A stretch of 64,000 bases of DNA, taken from the NCBI GenBank assembly GCA_031771865.1, contig JASISA010000009.1:682001-746000 (forward strand). Reading direction: 5' to 3'. Origin of the DNA: Nothophaeocryptopus gaeumannii. Lineage: Eukaryota; Ascomycota; Dothideomycetes; Mycosphaerellales; Mycosphaerellaceae. Position numbers and translations under genes: made by a program. Below the pieces are notes generated by a model. That model did not search any database, was not told the origin of the DNA, and saw only the letters and a list, made by a program, of their open reading frames with translations. The stretch's first letter is position 1; the number at the start of each line of letters is the position of its first letter. Positions 11,657-22,741 of the stretch are shown one piece after another.

Positions 11657-11972
11657 TGTCACGGGCCGGAGTCGGGAAGTAGGTTGCTAATCACAAACGG
11701 TACAGGGAGCTACGGACAGGTTGGATAGACACTGTATTAACCATATAGGTCAATCCTATTGATAGGACGTAGCGCAAAGAGTCGAAGACCGGATCTTTGC
11801 GCGTCGAGAAGAAACTCTTCTCCGGGTCTTGGCAGAGTCACGTGGCTCTGTCACATGATGCTAGTCGAGCCCCGAGGCTCGGCCGAAGTTCATCCGGATG
11901 CTTGGTACACTACCAAGCATCCAAACCACGTGCATCCAGGTATTCAGGTATTACCGGGCTACGCCCGTAACA
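11657..11972. mobile_element. Solo LTR 1 (316 bp) with 5-bp target duplication
   Basis: Starts TGTCACGGGC and ends GCCCGTAACA: TG...CA ends with a near-perfect 10-base terminal inverted repeat. It is flanked on both sides by CGTAA (11652-11656 and 11973-11977). These are the marks of an LTR-retrotransposon integration reduced to one LTR by recombination. Base composition is normal (many CpA and TpG), unlike the RIP-mutated DNA around it. It holds a perfect hairpin (see 11896-11922). A MITE with 5-bp duplication is the alternative. There is no coding capacity. Confidence 0.7.
11896..11922. other. Perfect 12-bp hairpin inside LTR 1
   Basis: GGATGCTTGGTA, loop CAC, then its exact reverse complement. 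A 12-bp stem with a 3-base loop is unlikely by chance. It may be part of an LTR RNA structure, terminator or internal regulatory element; the function is unknown. Confidence 0.75.
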
Positions 11973-13339
11973 CGTAATAGCTTTAAGGCTACTAATATCT
12001 ATAAAGGATAGAATAGATAGTACTAGGCGACGCGACTCTACCTTAAGTTAGGCCTTCCTTAACCTTAGCGTATAATACTAGACGGCTACTATCGCGGAGT
12101 TAAGTAAGGTAACTACTTTAACGACGATTAGCTTTATCCGATTACTAGTAAGGACGATCTAGCTACTAAAGAAGACGCCTATTACAAGCGAGTACTAGAC
12201 AAGTTATTCGAATAGTAAGAGGTAGGTAAGATAGGCCTATAGCTTAATATGCACTTCTTCGTTAAGCTAGCCGAGCTAGCTACTACTAGCTCTATAGCGA
12301 AGAAGGGCAAGGGACGTAAGACTACTACGACAAAGTAGTTATCGTTAGCTCTAGTATTAATTATAGAGCTGTACTAGGAGGGGAATTATAAAGCCGATAT
12401 TCGACTAGCCTAGACGTATACTAATACTTCTTATCTAAATTAGAAGGCTATTAGTAGTAAAGGCGGTACTTGTTTTCGCGATAAGTCGAAGGCTCTTAAC
12501 GTCGCTAACGGACACTTTCTTATAGGCCTGTAAGTCGTTAAGGAACTATCGAAGGCTATTTACGCTAGTAAATACAAAGCTAACGATTAGTTCCTAACCT
12601 TTAATCTCTTAGTTATAATCTTCCGGAAGCACTTTTAGAGGAGCTAGTAGAAGGTGTTAACCTTAGCGATACTAAAGGCGCCTAAGACGCCGTAGAAAGC
12701 ATCGAATACCTCCGAGAGTATACTCCTTCGACTCCTAGGCGACGGACTAGGTAAGGCGATTTATAAGAACGTTGTTAGTAAAGGGATTACTCTAGGAACT
12801 CCTTCTTATACTCTAGGCCGCCGTCTTCCTTAACTAGGCCTACCTAGTAGCTACTATAGTAAGATTATATTACTACTAACTCTTAAATCGACGCCGGGGC
12901 TCCTTACTAAGTTCCTTAACTAGGTAGCGCTATAGCCTAGTTTACGTAACGATAGCGATCTAGCATTCTATAGAAAGATTCTCGTAGATAGCGCTTTCGA
13001 TATAATATTAGTCGTATATATAAGTAAGAATAAATAGGCTAAAGAGGGCCTAAAGAGTAGTATACGATTTAGAATAAGACGTATAGTCGGTAATTTTCTA
13101 AAAGTACGAGGTAGTAACGTCGTAGCGACGGAAGTAGCCGTAGCCGATAAGGACGGCTTATAAAGCTAAATAGACAAGGTTTTCTTTCTCGATATATTAC
13201 GTAACTTTAACTATATTAATTTTTATAATTTTAATAGGAGGGAACTAGGTAGACTACAAGCTATCTTATATATTAAAAATAAAATTAAACTATACGTTAG
13301 TTATTAAATAGTATACGTAATCTAGAAGCCTACTACATT

Positions 13340-14960
13340 TTCATTTACTATAGCCTCCTACATGTAACCGCTTAGCGCTATAGCTCGGACTACTCGTCTA
13401 ACGTTACCTCCTCGTCCTTAGAATACTAATCTTTAAACTCGGCCTCTTTTACTATACTTACATTACTTATTTCTATTAAATCTATCTACCTAGACTCTTC
13501 CGCATTAAGATCTATTATATTCTAAGCTATACCTACTACGCCTTTAAAATCCTCTATATCGAAATCGAAATCTACGCCGTTAACGTTATATCTAGAGTAC
13601 TTAAAGAGACTATACGCCCGAGCGCTACGATATTGCGATAGATACTATACTAAGAAGTCTTAGAAGTTATAGAAGAGCACGGCTTCTTAGATATAAGTCT
13701 TAATATAAGACTTAAGATAATTAAAGGATTACTCGATCGGATTAAGATCTAGTAAGTAAGGAGGTAAGAACTCGAGCTTATAACCTACTAATAGGATTGC
13801 TTCCTTAATCCGTATATCGTAGTAGATTAAAGCGTTGTCTATAATAAATATTATCGGCGGATAGTCTTCTAGGTACGGTAATACCTACTAGGTAATCTAC
13901 TCGAAGAAGATCGCTATAGTAATAGACTCTTAATAGACGATAGTGTAAGGTAAGTATCCCTTTATCGTAAAGGCTAGTAAGATACTCTACCTAGTTGTTA
14001 CGGATGGAACCGAGAGGCGATGGCAGCCAACCAGTCTGAGCGCGGATCTGCAGTTCAGCCTCGGGAGGTTCCGCTGCAGCTCGCTCGCAGTACTCTCGTC
14101 GCTCGCAGTGCTTCCACCGGAAGCACGGGAGGCAGAGAAAGCAAGGAGAGCGCACGAATCTCCTGTGTGTATATAGATCACGTTCTCTACTAAGGTAGAT
14201 AGGAGCTTCGTGCTCAACTCAATCTCTCAATACTACTCTTCTGAGTAAAGGTTACACTTCTCAAGACTCTGATCACCGAGAGACATTCCGAGGTTCGACG
14301 CTTCTTAGGCCAATCCACGTGATCGAGGAGACGGTCCGTAACACTAGTCTCCCTCTTCGTATACTAATAGTCTCTATAGTCTATACCCTTTAGAGACTAT
14401 CTATACTTCTACTAACTAGTCTTTTAATTATAGGTAGTCTCGTTAATAAATACTATTCGATTAACTAGCTACTTGCACGACCTCGCTATCTAGAGCGCTC
14501 GTAGCAACGGATTACGTTCCTTCGCGACTCGACGTATACTTATCCGCGTCCACTTCTAGCCCTTTAAGATCTTACTAATATACCTAGGCTTTAGTATATC
14601 TTCGAGCTCTAGTTATTTATCTATTAAATAAGTCGCTATTTCTACGAGATAAGCGTCCGGCTAGCCGGTAAGGTAGTACTCGAGGAAACGCTCTTGTTTA
14701 GTCGTAAGGACGCGAGGCCGCCCTTACTTAGTTAATCGAGGCCTATATATCTCGCCGAAAATACGCTAATTATCTTACTAACGATATATAGTCGCCCTAC
14801 TAACTAGTAGCGCATTCTTTTCGAGCAAACTCTCCGTAGTACTACCGTTACGGAAGTGCGATTTAACTATATCTTAGACAGCCTAGTTAGCCTATACGTT
14901 GCGTATTACGAACAATACCTTAGAATCGTCTATACCGCTAGAATAGGCGTATACTTTAAC
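13340..14960 (-). mobile_element. RIP-mutated Tc1/mariner DDE transposase relic
   Basis: Read on the minus strand, three stretches can be followed across stops. One is helix-turn-helix-like and upstream of the LTR insertion (about 14.5-14.75 kb). A second, at about 13.9-13.95 kb, shows an aromatic/hydrophobic catalytic-core strand. The third, at 13.70-13.86 kb, carries IIFIIDNALIYYD, then LEFLPPYLLDLNPIE, matching the second-Asp strand and the LPPYSPDLNPIE signature of Tc1/mariner DDE transposases. TAG/TAA codons replace expected Gln, Trp and similar codons, as RIP predicts. Solo LTR 2 splits the gene. The element is dead; exact ends and terminal repeats were not found. Confidence 0.65.
13996..14343. 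mobile_element. Solo LTR 2 (348 bp) with 5-bp target duplication
   Basis: Begins TGTTACGGA and ends GTCCGTAACA, flanked by CTAGT on both sides (13991-13995 and 14344-14348). An internal TATATAG (about 14169-14176) followed by pyrimidine-rich sequence could be the retroelement promoter. Composition is normal, and it sits inside the RIP-mutated transposase relic, so it entered after RIP. It shares terminal bases but little else with LTR 1, so the two are probably related families rather than copies. Confidence 0.72.
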
Positions 14961-15362
14961 TTCAAGATTAAGGATACTATATGGAGTAAATATACACTCT
15001 ACGGCGACGTTAAAGACCTCGTTAATATGAAGAATTGGCGGTGTAGCTGGTCCTTGGCGTCTAAACTCACGTGCCAGGCTTCCCCGCGGCGAGTCTCAAC
15101 CGAATCGCGATCCACAGTAGAGCTAGCGGGGTTCTTCTTGACTCGAACCTCGCGTCAAGACTCCTCCGCATGATCGTGAGTGCAGTCATTACTTATCAGG
15201 TTTGCGGTACGGCATGGCATGGCATGGGACTGCATTGACTGCATTGACTGCATAGACGTGTCTCTGAGCTGTGCCGTACTGTGACCTCTCTCCATCCGTC
15301 AACCCATCGTCCCAGGAATCCTCTGCAGTGCGACAGCCTACCCTCAAGACATCAGAGGAAGA

Positions 15363-18068
15363 ATGCAGAACATGACACATGAAGCGGGTGTTCAGTCTGC
15401 CTCTGCTATAGTTCTACCCGGCTACGACTCCCAAAACCAGCAGGATAGAACTAGCGAAGCCAGTGGCAGTACCAAACGCCAGAAATCCCGGCACCGGGCG
15501 TCCATTGCCTGTGCCACCTGCCGCGAGCGGCGCATACGAGTCAGTCTTGTCTTCTGAAACGTGTCCGACCGACAGTACCATTGATCTCTGAGGCAGTGTG
15601 TCGTCCCACCGGGACAGTCAGAATGCCTCCAATGCAAGCGAGCAGGCACCGATTGTGTCATTAACAATGATGACGAGCGCCGGCGTCCGATATCCAGGGC
15701 GTACATGAGTGCTCTGACAGACCGCGTGTCCCTTCTGGAGTCTATGCTCAAAGACAAGGGCATCGTTGATATTCCGCCTGCCGTCTATCCTCCCAGGACC
15801 ATCAGGGGCAGCCTACGTGCAGATGGAGAGGACTCACCTGTTCGGCAGCCACTGCCTCGGCCCACACTACCCAAGAGTGAATCTGGCGACCCGGAAGATC
15901 CAAGTCCTAGAAGTAACCAAGATGACAGCACTCAAGGCTCTAATGTAGGATCCGGTGCCAGCATTCACGAGCGGAGTGACCGGGAAAGTAGCAGCACTGG
16001 CACTCCAATCGATGACAAGAATCAAGGTCTGGTCAACCGATTGCTCTCTACCCGAGGACATCTTTCCTTCGACCAGCTCTCTGGTCGGTTGAGATTCTAC
16101 GGAGGCACAGTCAATTGCCACATCTTTTCTGATTTGGAAGTTGACGATGGCAAGAGTCAGCGTGGGAGTGTCGAACAGGCCCGTCGAGCAGAGAAGTGCA
16201 TACGCACTTTGCCAATCGAGACTCACGACTACTTGATGCAGTTGTTCTGGCAGCATTACAAATCTGTCCTACATGTGGTGCATGAAGAAGCTTTCAATGA
16301 GGAGCGTGAGCAGGGCCGGTGTCAGTTCTATTCCGGCTTTCTGCATGTCTGCATTCTGGCCATGGGCTACCGATTCTCTGACAAGTCTCGTCCGGATATG
16401 CAGCGTATTGCCTTGCCGGACAGAGAGAGTACTTTACATTGGGAGGCCAAGTACATGCTAGACGTGGAGCTTGAACGTCCTGGAGGCATTCCATCCATTG
16501 CAGCTCTGTTAATCCTAGGTGACTCGGAGGTCGGCGTAGGCAGAGACAACGTTGGCTGGATGTATGCTGGAATGGCGATGCGACTCTGCTACGATTTGGG
16601 TCTGCAGTTGGACAGCAGAAATGCTGGACTGTCTCAACGTGAGATGGACATCCGAAGGATGACACTCTGGGCTTGCGTCATATACGATCGATACTGGTCT
16701 CTATTCCTTGGACGCCCTCTCGCAATGAAGAGCGCGGACCTGGAAGTCTTCTCGTTGACGAACCAGTTTGAAAGATTGGGTACCTGCTTTCCTGCCGGTG
16801 GGGAGAAGAGTCTCAACAAGAAGATTTACGAAGCATTGATTGAGCTCATGGAGATCGCCGGCAAGATTGTTGAGCAAGCAGAGTTCCGAAAAGGTCATGA
16901 CACCGCTCAAGGGCCCGACCAGTCAGCCTACTTCAAGATGGCAGCGCTAGACCGGGAGCTGCATACTTGGGCCTCACGTCTGCCACTGGAACTACGATAC
17001 ACTGGAGAGAATCGCGCCTACTCCCCACTCTCTTTCTATCTGCTTCACGAACAGTACCACGCTGTTCTGATACTTCTGCATCGACCTTTCGCACGCTACG
17101 ACGATCCGAGCAATAGAGAGACTGACGAACTCGGCACCCTCGACAGCCACTTCTCAAAAGCTAGCAGGTCGATCTGCACCAAATCCGCAATCTCCATTGC
17201 TCGCACATTCTGGCAACATCGACAGAAGTTCGACGGCAAACAAATGTTCTGCACAGGAATGCAGCATGCTGGTGCAGCGGCTACAGCACTCATAGCTGCC
17301 TTAGCATACATACCAGATGCTGCAGAGCGCACCAATAACATGCAGTATCTTGAGGTACTGCATCTTGCCTTACAGGACATGGCACATGCCTACCAGCCAG
17401 CAGAGCGAATGGCGGCTGTCTTGAACGCGGTCATGATCGAGCTGCGTGGAGGTCCAATCAGCCCAGTCAACATTACTATACCTGCTCGACGAGGCAGCAC
17501 CAGCCTTGAGGTCGAGCGAGGCACATTGAAGCGAAGACAAACGAGTCGATCGAACTTGCAAGCGAAACAAATGCCGCCTCCACCACCCACAGCACAACGG
17601 CAACATCGGGCGAGTGATACAGGTTCCGATCAGAGTATCGTCTCGCAGCCGCTGCCGTTGAACCCATCCGACCATGTTACGGTGCCACCTCGTACTGAGG
17701 TCCCTCCATGGTCTGTCTCCCATCCTACTCATGACAACATTCAAGCTCATCCTATGCTTCCGACGCCTAGCTCTGTGCATATGAGGTCACCTGATATGAG
17801 GTCAGAATGGATGCATGCTCATCCTCGAGGTCATGATGTCACGCAGGTTCCTACAATGGCTGGAATCCCAGGTCTGCCAGAAGGGAGTTTCGGCCAACAT
17901 CCTGACTTCTTACCCGGCTTGCCTTCAGAAGAAGATTGGAATAGATGGCACGCTGGAGCTGGAGCCGGAGCCGTAGATGTCTCTGCGGATCTTGACGGCT
18001 TTCCTCCTCGCGAACGATACGCCTCAAATTTTAACAGCCCGCCCATGGGCGGCATCATGAACGGATAG
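15363..18068 (+). CDS. Zn2Cys6 transcription factor, nirA/nit-4-like
   Basis: Two exons, 15363-15539 and 15597-18068, giving 882 residues. The intron (GTCAGT...GCAG) falls inside the zinc cluster, and splicing restores CX2CX6CX8CX2CX6C (CATC, then CVVPPGQSEC, then CKRAGTDC). A dimerisation coiled coil follows (DRVSLLESMLKDKG). The fungal-specific domain runs from about residue 235 to 620, with RLRFYGGTVNCHIFSD and LFWQHYKSVLHVVHEEAF, features I associate with the nirA/nit-4 group of pathway activators. The last 250 residues are Pro/Gln/Ser-rich, a likely activation region. It stands next to the transposon block and directly before the run of oxidoreductase genes and relics, so it is the natural candidate regulator of that locus (inference). 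It is convergent with the truncated monooxygenase relic. Confidence 0.88.
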
Positions 18069-18136
18069 ACCGTACGAGGTGGACTAGATGATAACGCTTA
18101 TGGACAGCTTATTTACCTGCTACACGGAGGCACAGA

Positions 18137-19166
18137 TCACTTTGCATGAGGATGGGAGTGCTTCCCATTAATCTCAGCTTCAATGCCTTTCCCGAAGTGG
18201 AGGTGGAATTGTGGATCTTCTCGACACCTCCTCTTATCTTCTTCTGTGAACTCATACTGCCGTTGTCCTGGATCGACATCATTGCCTTTGTGGACACTAT
18301 TCAGCGCCCCAGCTCCAAGCGGCGGACTTATCCAAGTCGGACTCCTCATATACACCTGGACTTGTTTCGCGATCTTTTGCAATTGTGGGACAATCTGGAC
18401 GCTTGTGGACCCGGTGCCTATTACACCGATCGTCTTCTCTTTGAGGTCGACGTCGTGATCCCATGAGGCGCTGAGCCTCTTTGGCCCTTGGAAAGAATGG
18501 AGACCTTCGATGTCAGGCCATTGCCAGTTATTGAGGATACCTGTACCATTAACGACGACGTGGGTAATATCCGTTCATGTCTCCTTCGTCGTTTGATCCT
18601 CAATTGTTCTACTCATCACATCAGATCAATCGGTTGAACGCCTCGAGATGAGAGAAGACTCACATATTCCATTGGCCTTGCTCTTCATCCCATCTCATCT
18701 CGACAACCTTTGGGTTCAGCTTCATATATTTCTCGCTCCCATGCCTCTTCGCGAACCCGTCGGAATACTTCTGAATCTCCGGTCCATACGCAAAGAAATG
18801 TGACCAATTCGGATTTGGGTCCCAGGAGAAGGTATAGTTGTGACTTGGAATGTCACATGTAATTAAACCAACCATCAGCATCCCGTGTACTCCTTCACCC
18901 GTGGGTCACTTACTTCCCGAGTAATTGTTCTCCGACCAAGTCCCGCCGAAGTGACTATTTTTTTCAAACAAAGTCAACTCAAAGCTTTCCGCTTCTAACA
19001 TCTTCTCCATCTTGTAAGCAAGACATAGTCCGCTCGCTCCAGCTCCTACACATGCTACTCTCAATTTTCGCGGTTTGCTGTGGTATTGATCGAGGACCCT
19101 ATAAGAGCCGTCAGGAGTGACCTCCGGATAGTCGTAGGTCACCGGGTTGGTGATGATGCTGAGCAT
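18137..19166 (-). pseudogene. Relic of a second flavin monooxygenase, C-terminus lost
   Basis: Homologous in layout to the intact enzyme at 7.9-10.0 kb: GAGASG, FGGTW, CDIPSHNYTFSWDP, NGTGILNNWQWPDI, the NADPH-loop variant GTGSTS, then YEFTEEDKRR and GIEAEINGK, after which it stops. Damage: (1) the frame ends about 300 residues early, and the C-terminal half is not found between here and the regulator gene ending at 18068; (2) an in-frame TGA follows DQTTKE at about 18577; (3) the acceptor before CDIPSHNY lacks an AG. The intron after GQWN (GTGAGT...TAG) is still readable. Normal length would be about 550-600 residues. The TGA could be a CGA-to-TGA change. Not functional as it stands. Confidence 0.85.
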
Positions 19167-20020
19167 TGTCGAGGGAGTTTGTTTGGCCTCCCGAGGAGGA
19201 CGGGAGTTTGTCTGAGGCGTCGCCCATTGTGAGGGCAAGTGTTCTATCGAAACAGACCAGAGGGAAGAGTTCAAGGGCACAGATGCCTTCTGGGATAGTG
19301 TTTGATCTAATGTTTTGACAATGCGTATTTTGGCCAAAACATATTCTACGCGTCTAGTTGCATCAACCCAACTGAACCGAGCTATCAGGCCGTCATCGAT
19401 AGCAAGTCCTCGATCGACTAACACCTACCGTGGTCGTCCATCAGGCCCGCCAGAGTTAACCCCCTGATTTCATCTTCCAGCTGATGCTCGAACATGCCCT
19501 ACTCGGCTGAGGCTGACGGGTCATGCATGTCGTTCGGCAACAAAAGAGCTCATGCGGGGTCTGAGCATAGTAGTTGTGGAGTGAAGCTGTTGTAGCACCT
19601 CAAGGCCAGGTTGATGATATCCGGGCGAGGAGGATGAGGTGATCATTTTTGTTCAGCCGTCCCTCAACCCCGAGTCATGAATGTATGGGTACACGTGAGG
19701 AAGCGTTCATGCTTTGACCTGCATAGCCCCAGGAGTGTGCTTACCGACCTGCATGGTTGGAAATGATCCGTTGTGTCGGAGCGGAGGGGACGTGTTTTGT
19801 GGCGTCGTAAAGAGGCTCATGCGTCAACGTCGATAGGTAGCCGCGTCGCCGTTGAACAGTTGTGTTTCGAGGCACCTGGCGAAGATATTCATCTTTTCGA
19901 TGACAGAACAAGTCGATCGGGTGGTGAAGATCATTGAGACACTGGTAAGTTGTCAGTTAATAGCGGAGCGAGAGATAGAATGAGGACGTGCAAGCGGATG
20001 TTTTGAGGAAAGCATCGTTA
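19167..20020. other. Intergenic, no gene recognised
   Basis: About 850 bases between two relics. A frame continues upstream of the monooxygenase start but its sequence is not family-like. No repeat seen. Confidence 0.4.
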
Positions 20021-21013
20021 TCATTCGGCATACGTCTCTCGCTCAGTGGCGAGCATGCACCTGCGAAGATGCTCATCTACGTAGTCTTGTTGATCTAAAA
20101 TGTATGAGTTTCGGCCCGAAAGCAAGACTGCATTCCCGTATGGCTTCTCGCCATTTATCACGCCACTGGTGCCACCATCGCTCACGCCATTAGACGACTT
20201 GGACGGATATTTCACGCCATTAGACGACTTGGACGGATGTTGCACGCCATTAGACGACTTCGACGGATATTGCACGCCATCGACCAGCTTCAGGACAGCG
20301 TCAACAACACACTCAATCGGTACGAAGACGTCGTCTGAAATTGTGTTCCATGCTGCTTGGTCCAGTAAGTTGGTTCGAACAGAAGCCGGACAAATTGCAT
20401 TGACTCGTATTCCAGGATGCTTGTGGTAGAAAGGTGCTATAGATCGCATGAGCCCAAGAACGCCGTTCTTGGATGCGCAGTAAGATGGTGAGGCCTGACA
20501 ACGGTACAAGGCCCCAACACTCGCAGTTATGACAAGGTTCTTGTCATTGCTGATGGTTGATTGACGAAGGTAATGTTGAGCCAGCCAAGCGGTGTTGATG
20601 ACGACTTCAAATTGATGTCGATAGCCGCCTGATCTGGCGGCGGTGGTGGTTTCTCGGGTGGATGTGATTCGTAAAAGTTGAAACGCTCAACGATACCGGC
20701 GTAGGCGAAAACAAAGTCATTCGGTTTGCAGAGTCGTATACGTTCTGGAATGTGTTCGCGAGGGAGTCGTAATCAAGCATGTTGGTTTCGTGAAAGGTCG
20801 CATAGACGCCGAGCTGCTTCGTGGCTTCCTGTCCACGCTCGGCGTTCAGGTCGAGAAGATGCAAATGTCAATCTCCTCGACACGCAAGGGCTTTGGCGAC
20901 TTCAAAGCCCATGCCACTGGCTGTTGCAATGGTCAGTCATGATGGAAGCGTCGTTGTCGCCCTCTTGACTTACCACCACCAGTGATTATAGCGCTCTTGG
21001 GAGACGTCTCCAT
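20021..21013 (-). pseudogene. Relic of a short-chain dehydrogenase/reductase
   Basis: Starts METSPKSAIITGG, then a GTAAGT...ACAG intron and ASGMGFEVAKALA: the TGxxxGxG cofactor loop of a classical SDR. Then HLHLLDLNAERG, the residues around NAG (out of frame), and the catalytic YCASK (Tyr-xxx-Lys) in PSYCASKNGVLGLMR. Damage: an in-frame TGA just before HLHLLDLN (about 20869), where Trp is likely expected; a one-base loss after NRM; and another after INLKS. The frame in the C-terminal third is open and carries three 10-residue repeats (GVQ/KYPSKSSN) encoded by a 30-bp tandem repeat. It resembles fungal 15-hydroxyprostaglandin-dehydrogenase-like SDRs. Confidence 0.82.
20183..20281. repeat. 30-bp tandem repeat, three copies plus a partial
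   Basis: Units at 20183-20212, 20213-20242 and 20243-20272, with a 9-base partial at 20273. Each begins CACGCCATTAGACGACTT and they differ at only one to four bases. The length is a multiple of three, so it kept the frame of the SDR (now relic) and adds a KSSNGV-type decapeptide each time. Confidence 0.9.
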
Positions 21014-21180
21014 GGCACTCTACGCCCTGCCTTGAGCAAGCGGTGGTAGTTGAATGGACCTTGCTTGTTGTTCTGGACTGGCAGTCTGAGTCCGATCCAA
21101 AAGGCAGCAAAGGCAGTGGTGGTAGCGTACAGGGCAGCGCCCTTGTACAGCAGATTGTTGCCAGCCACGGTGGAGAACAT
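20986..21180 (-). CDS. Possible small hydrophobic protein, doubtful
   Basis: A 64-residue frame starting MFSTVAGNNLLYKGAALYAT with one hydrophobic segment (ALYATTTAFAAFWIGLRL). Its last 28 bases overlap the start of the SDR relic in another frame. It may be a real small membrane protein (possibly with an intron before the odd Arg-rich end) or chance. No family recognised. Confidence 0.3.
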   Translation of the reverse strand: MFSTVAGNNLLYKGAALYATTTAFAAFWIGLRLPVQNNKQGPFNYHRLLKAGRRVPWRRLPRAL

Positions 21181-21468
21181 GGTTGCGGTAGTACGGTTGT
21201 TCAAAAGCGGTATGTACAAATAGCCTTGGTAACGTGAGGTGGTGGTTGAACAAGAAAGAATTGAGTGGAGAGGTCTGGGAATCGAAAGGCACAGGTTCAG
21301 CGAGGAAGGATGGCGACCTCCAAGGTACTTTAAAGGCGCCCGAGAGACAGTCAGGAGGAAGGTCACCTGAATGTAGCCCTGACACTGCCCCGCGTGAGCA
21401 ACGAGCGATCGCCTGAGCTCTGGCCACTTAATCGCGCCGGCGTCATAGCCGATTAAGCTATGGTCCAA

Positions 21469-22741
21469 TCAAAGCCCACCAAGATGCACGCTAAATCCTC
21501 GGATGCGGGGGCGGATGCGGAGGATGAGCGTGGGGAAGGCATGTGAGAGGGAATGACAGTCGACGACGGTTAAAGCATTCTTCACAACAACATCTCCATG
21601 GTGGAGAGAACGAGCGTATCGATCAGCGGTGGTAATGTTCACATTTCAGAAAGCTCGCTCGGTTGCTGCGTGAGCTCTGCAGTGATCGCCGCTCCCAACG
21701 TCCTGTTCCGCCTGCCGTGACTCTGCGCTCGTCCATGGCTGTGCTATCGCCATACACTCCGTGATTATCCAGGCTAGAGTCGTCGCCTCCCAATCGCGCC
21801 GCCAGCTCTTAACATATAAGAGCCTTTGTTAGCAATAGCAATGCAAGTAGTCCCATCCTGGGGGAATGTTCAATATTCCCGCTGAAGTATCGATACGCCT
21901 AGCCGGGAAGCTATTATATCTTTAGCCTTACTAGTAACGAATGTCTCTGCTGAATCGAGAGCTTACAGTTTCGCTTGGCATGCATTGTTGTGTGGATGAT
22001 ATTCGGCACATTGGTTCGCACAAGTACCATCGCAGGTGTTTCGAAGTTTATGATCGGTACACTTATCATAGCCGGCCTGCTAGCGTTTAGTATACTGTAA
22101 GTATAGCTCGAAAGCGCGCTAGTAACGTACTAGGGGTGCTTAACAAAAGGTCCTTGCATGAGCTTGCTGAAAGCAGACAGCTGTAAGGAGAATGAAGGTA
22201 TATCTCAACAGCATGATGTAGTTATGTGAGGTAGGTATCGAGGACGAATGTAAAATTAGCAGGTTGAAGGTTGGAGAGTTTTCTTAGTGCTGTTAACTTG
22301 GTTTCTTATAATTAACGATTTGGAGTACGTATCACCGGCCGACTATTAAGCAGGCACTCTCCGATATATCTATATAGACTGTCTCTATTCACGAACGTCC
22401 CGGGATAGGGTAAGAGGAGCTTGTTTCATATGGCACTGGGTACCTTGGAATGTTAACATCCGGTGAGGGCAGCCGCGATCGACGACCAGCTACTTCCAAC
22501 TTTGGCACGGCTGACCTCAGAGCTCTGTGCCGAGCGTCTCCTGGGAAACAACAACCTCCTTCACATCTTTGCTCCAGTGATTCTCTCCACAACAACGACG
22601 ATGAATTGATTGAGGTGTCGGCTATGGCAAAGCAACAGCCCATCGATGTGGATACGAGCGCTGCTGTACGGCTGGTACTTGTCTACAGTCGCGTCTTCCT
22701 TGCCCTCCACCGTTGTAATACTTCCCTCTACATTCCTGAAC
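21469..22741. other. Intergenic with partly RIP-like patches
   Basis: No gene recognised. Stretches around 21.88-21.95 and 22.05-22.35 kb are rich in TA steps (ctagtaacg, tatatctatatag) like the main RIP block but mixed with normal sequence, perhaps a short old repeat relic. Confidence 0.35.

Larger units (their letters stand above)
10640..15050. repeat. RIP-degraded transposon block
   Basis: About 4.4 kb in which CpA and TpG are almost absent and TpA (cta, tag, ata) is everywhere, while CpG persists. That is the mark of repeat-induced point mutation in ascomycetes. All frames are broken by TAA/TAG. The right part (about 13.34-14.96 kb, minus) can still be read as a Tc1/mariner-type element. 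In the left part (10.65-13.3 kb) I recognise no protein. Two islands of normal composition (11657-11972 and 13996-14343) are later insertions. The edges are by eye and may be off by tens of bases. Confidence 0.85.

Noticed and set aside
11657..14343. Reading the two clean islands as one retrotransposon with two LTRs
   Set aside because: Each island has its own different 5-bp duplication and the internal sequences differ; the DNA between is RIP-mutated and older. They are separate insertions.
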